From: an uncultured Cytophagaceae bacterium
Lineage (GTDB): Bacteria > Bacteroidota > Bacteroidia > Cytophagales > Microscillaceae
Length of the DNA: 7,291 bases
Assembly (NCBI GenBank): GCA_937899305.1
Contig: CALDJV010000651.1
Coordinates: forward strand, 1 to 7,291
Reading direction: 5' to 3'
Part shown: positions 7,040 to 7,291 of the stretch, one piece after another
Layout of the letters: the number at the start of each line of letters is the position of its first letter
How positions within the stretch are numbered: the stretch's first letter is position 1
Made by a program: the position numbers and the translations under genes
The notes under the pieces: model-generated
Databases searched by the model: none
Told to the model about the DNA's origin: nothing
The model's input: only the letters and a program-made list of their open reading frames with translations

Positions 7040-7059
7040 TACTGTGGACTATGGACTGT

Positions 7060-7102
7060 CGACCAATGCTGTTTAGCGTAAACGCAGAGCTCCCTTTGGT
7101 CG
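7060..7102. other. Compound stem-loop between convergent genes
   Basis: The outer arm pairs CGACCAA (7060-7066) with TTGGTCG (7096-7102), perfect over 7 bp. Directly inside, TGC (7067-7069) pairs with GCA (7084-7086), then, after one bulged T, GTTTA (7071-7075) pairs with TAAAC (7079-7083) around a GCG loop. That gives 15 pairs in one arm, with a single 9-nt bulge (7087-7095) on the right side. A perfect 10-bp palindrome, TAAGATCTTA, follows at 7109-7118. No T tract is present. Bidirectional 3'-end structure, the end of a mobile element, or another recombination site are all possible; none is shown. Confidence 0.4.
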
Positions 7103-7134
7103 GTTCCTTAAGATCTTAGGCTTTTAGTGTTTAT

Positions 7135-7291
7135 TTACGAATTTATTGTGCCATTCCAAAGTTTTGAAATGAGTTTTTTTAGCAACCTCTTGGGTATATC
7201 ACTGATAATCAAAACCTTATTATATTTAAGCATTACTATTTTCTTGGCTTCAAGACCAGTACGTCCCCTGTCCTTCCGAACCCTGGTGAGG
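7135..7291 (-). CDS. C-terminal end of an unidentified protein, cut by the window edge
   Basis: On the minus strand a frame is open from the window edge (first full codon at 7290) to a TAA at 7135-7137, giving 51 codons that start LTRVRKDRGRTGLEAKKIV and end LISKLWNGTINS. The other two minus-strand frames hit stops within about 20 codons. The sequence reads like a real basic C-terminus (many Lys and Arg, helical KRLLKKLISKLW ending). Its style recalls the C-termini of some bacterial insertion-sequence transposases, but I cannot assign a family and this is a weak impression. The start lies beyond the window. It converges on the 636-aa gene with the repeat tract between them. Confidence 0.42.
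   Translation of the reverse strand, partial: LTRVRKDRGRTGLEAKKIVMLKYNKVLIISDIPKRLLKKLISKLWNGTINS

Noticed and set aside
6898..7041. CRISPR array
   Set aside because: The repeats are degenerate, only two to three units, unevenly spaced, and have no unique spacers of constant length or cas genes nearby.
7067..7086. Integron attC-like site (GTTTAGC ... TAAAC)
   Set aside because: The GTTRRRY / RYYYAAC core consensus is not met and there is no cassette-like arrangement or integrase.

Overview
The window looks like chromosomal DNA from a member of the Bacteroidota. Three things point there: a full-length hybrid two-component system (HTCS) regulator, a protein architecture largely confined to this phylum; a close match to the Bacteroidota housekeeping promoter (TTTG, 19-nt spacer, TAnnTTTG) at 4498-4528; and A-rich stretches rather than clear Shine-Dalgarno sequences before the starts. 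A free-living marine member of the Cytophagales (Microscilla-like) would fit the gene content and the repeat-rich spacer DNA, but that is a guess from style, not a demonstrated identity.

Layout: 1-187 is a spacer with short direct repeats and a weak candidate promoter. 188-4177 (+) encodes the HTCS regulator: signal peptide, about 14 periplasmic propeller blades, Y_Y_Y domain, one transmembrane helix, histidine kinase, receiver and AraC-type DNA-binding domain, with all catalytic residues visible. Three genes of unknown function follow on the same strand: a 69-aa charged protein (4269-4478), a 93-aa protein (4615-4896) with its own well-formed promoter and a structured leader, and a 636-aa protein (4969-6879) in which a short pentapeptide-repeat beta-helix is joined to about 480 residues I do not recognise. 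A terminator-like hairpin fills most of the gap between the last two genes. From 6880 to 7134 there is no gene; the DNA holds degenerate direct repeats with inverted GCGC(A/G)AAGCG / CGCTTCG cores, then a separate compound stem-loop. At the right edge the C-terminal 51 codons of a minus-strand reading frame run out of the window, converging on the 636-aa gene.

How the parts work together: HTCS proteins sense an oligosaccharide or similar ligand in the periplasm and switch on nearby genes, usually glycan-utilisation loci. No susC/susD, glycoside hydrolase, sulfatase or transporter gene is visible here, so the HTCS target either lies outside the window or is unconventional. The three following genes are co-oriented but separated by gaps of 91, 136 and 72 nt, with a promoter in one gap and a terminator in another, so they are not a tight operon with the regulator. 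I see no RNA gene, no CRISPR array and no complete mobile element.
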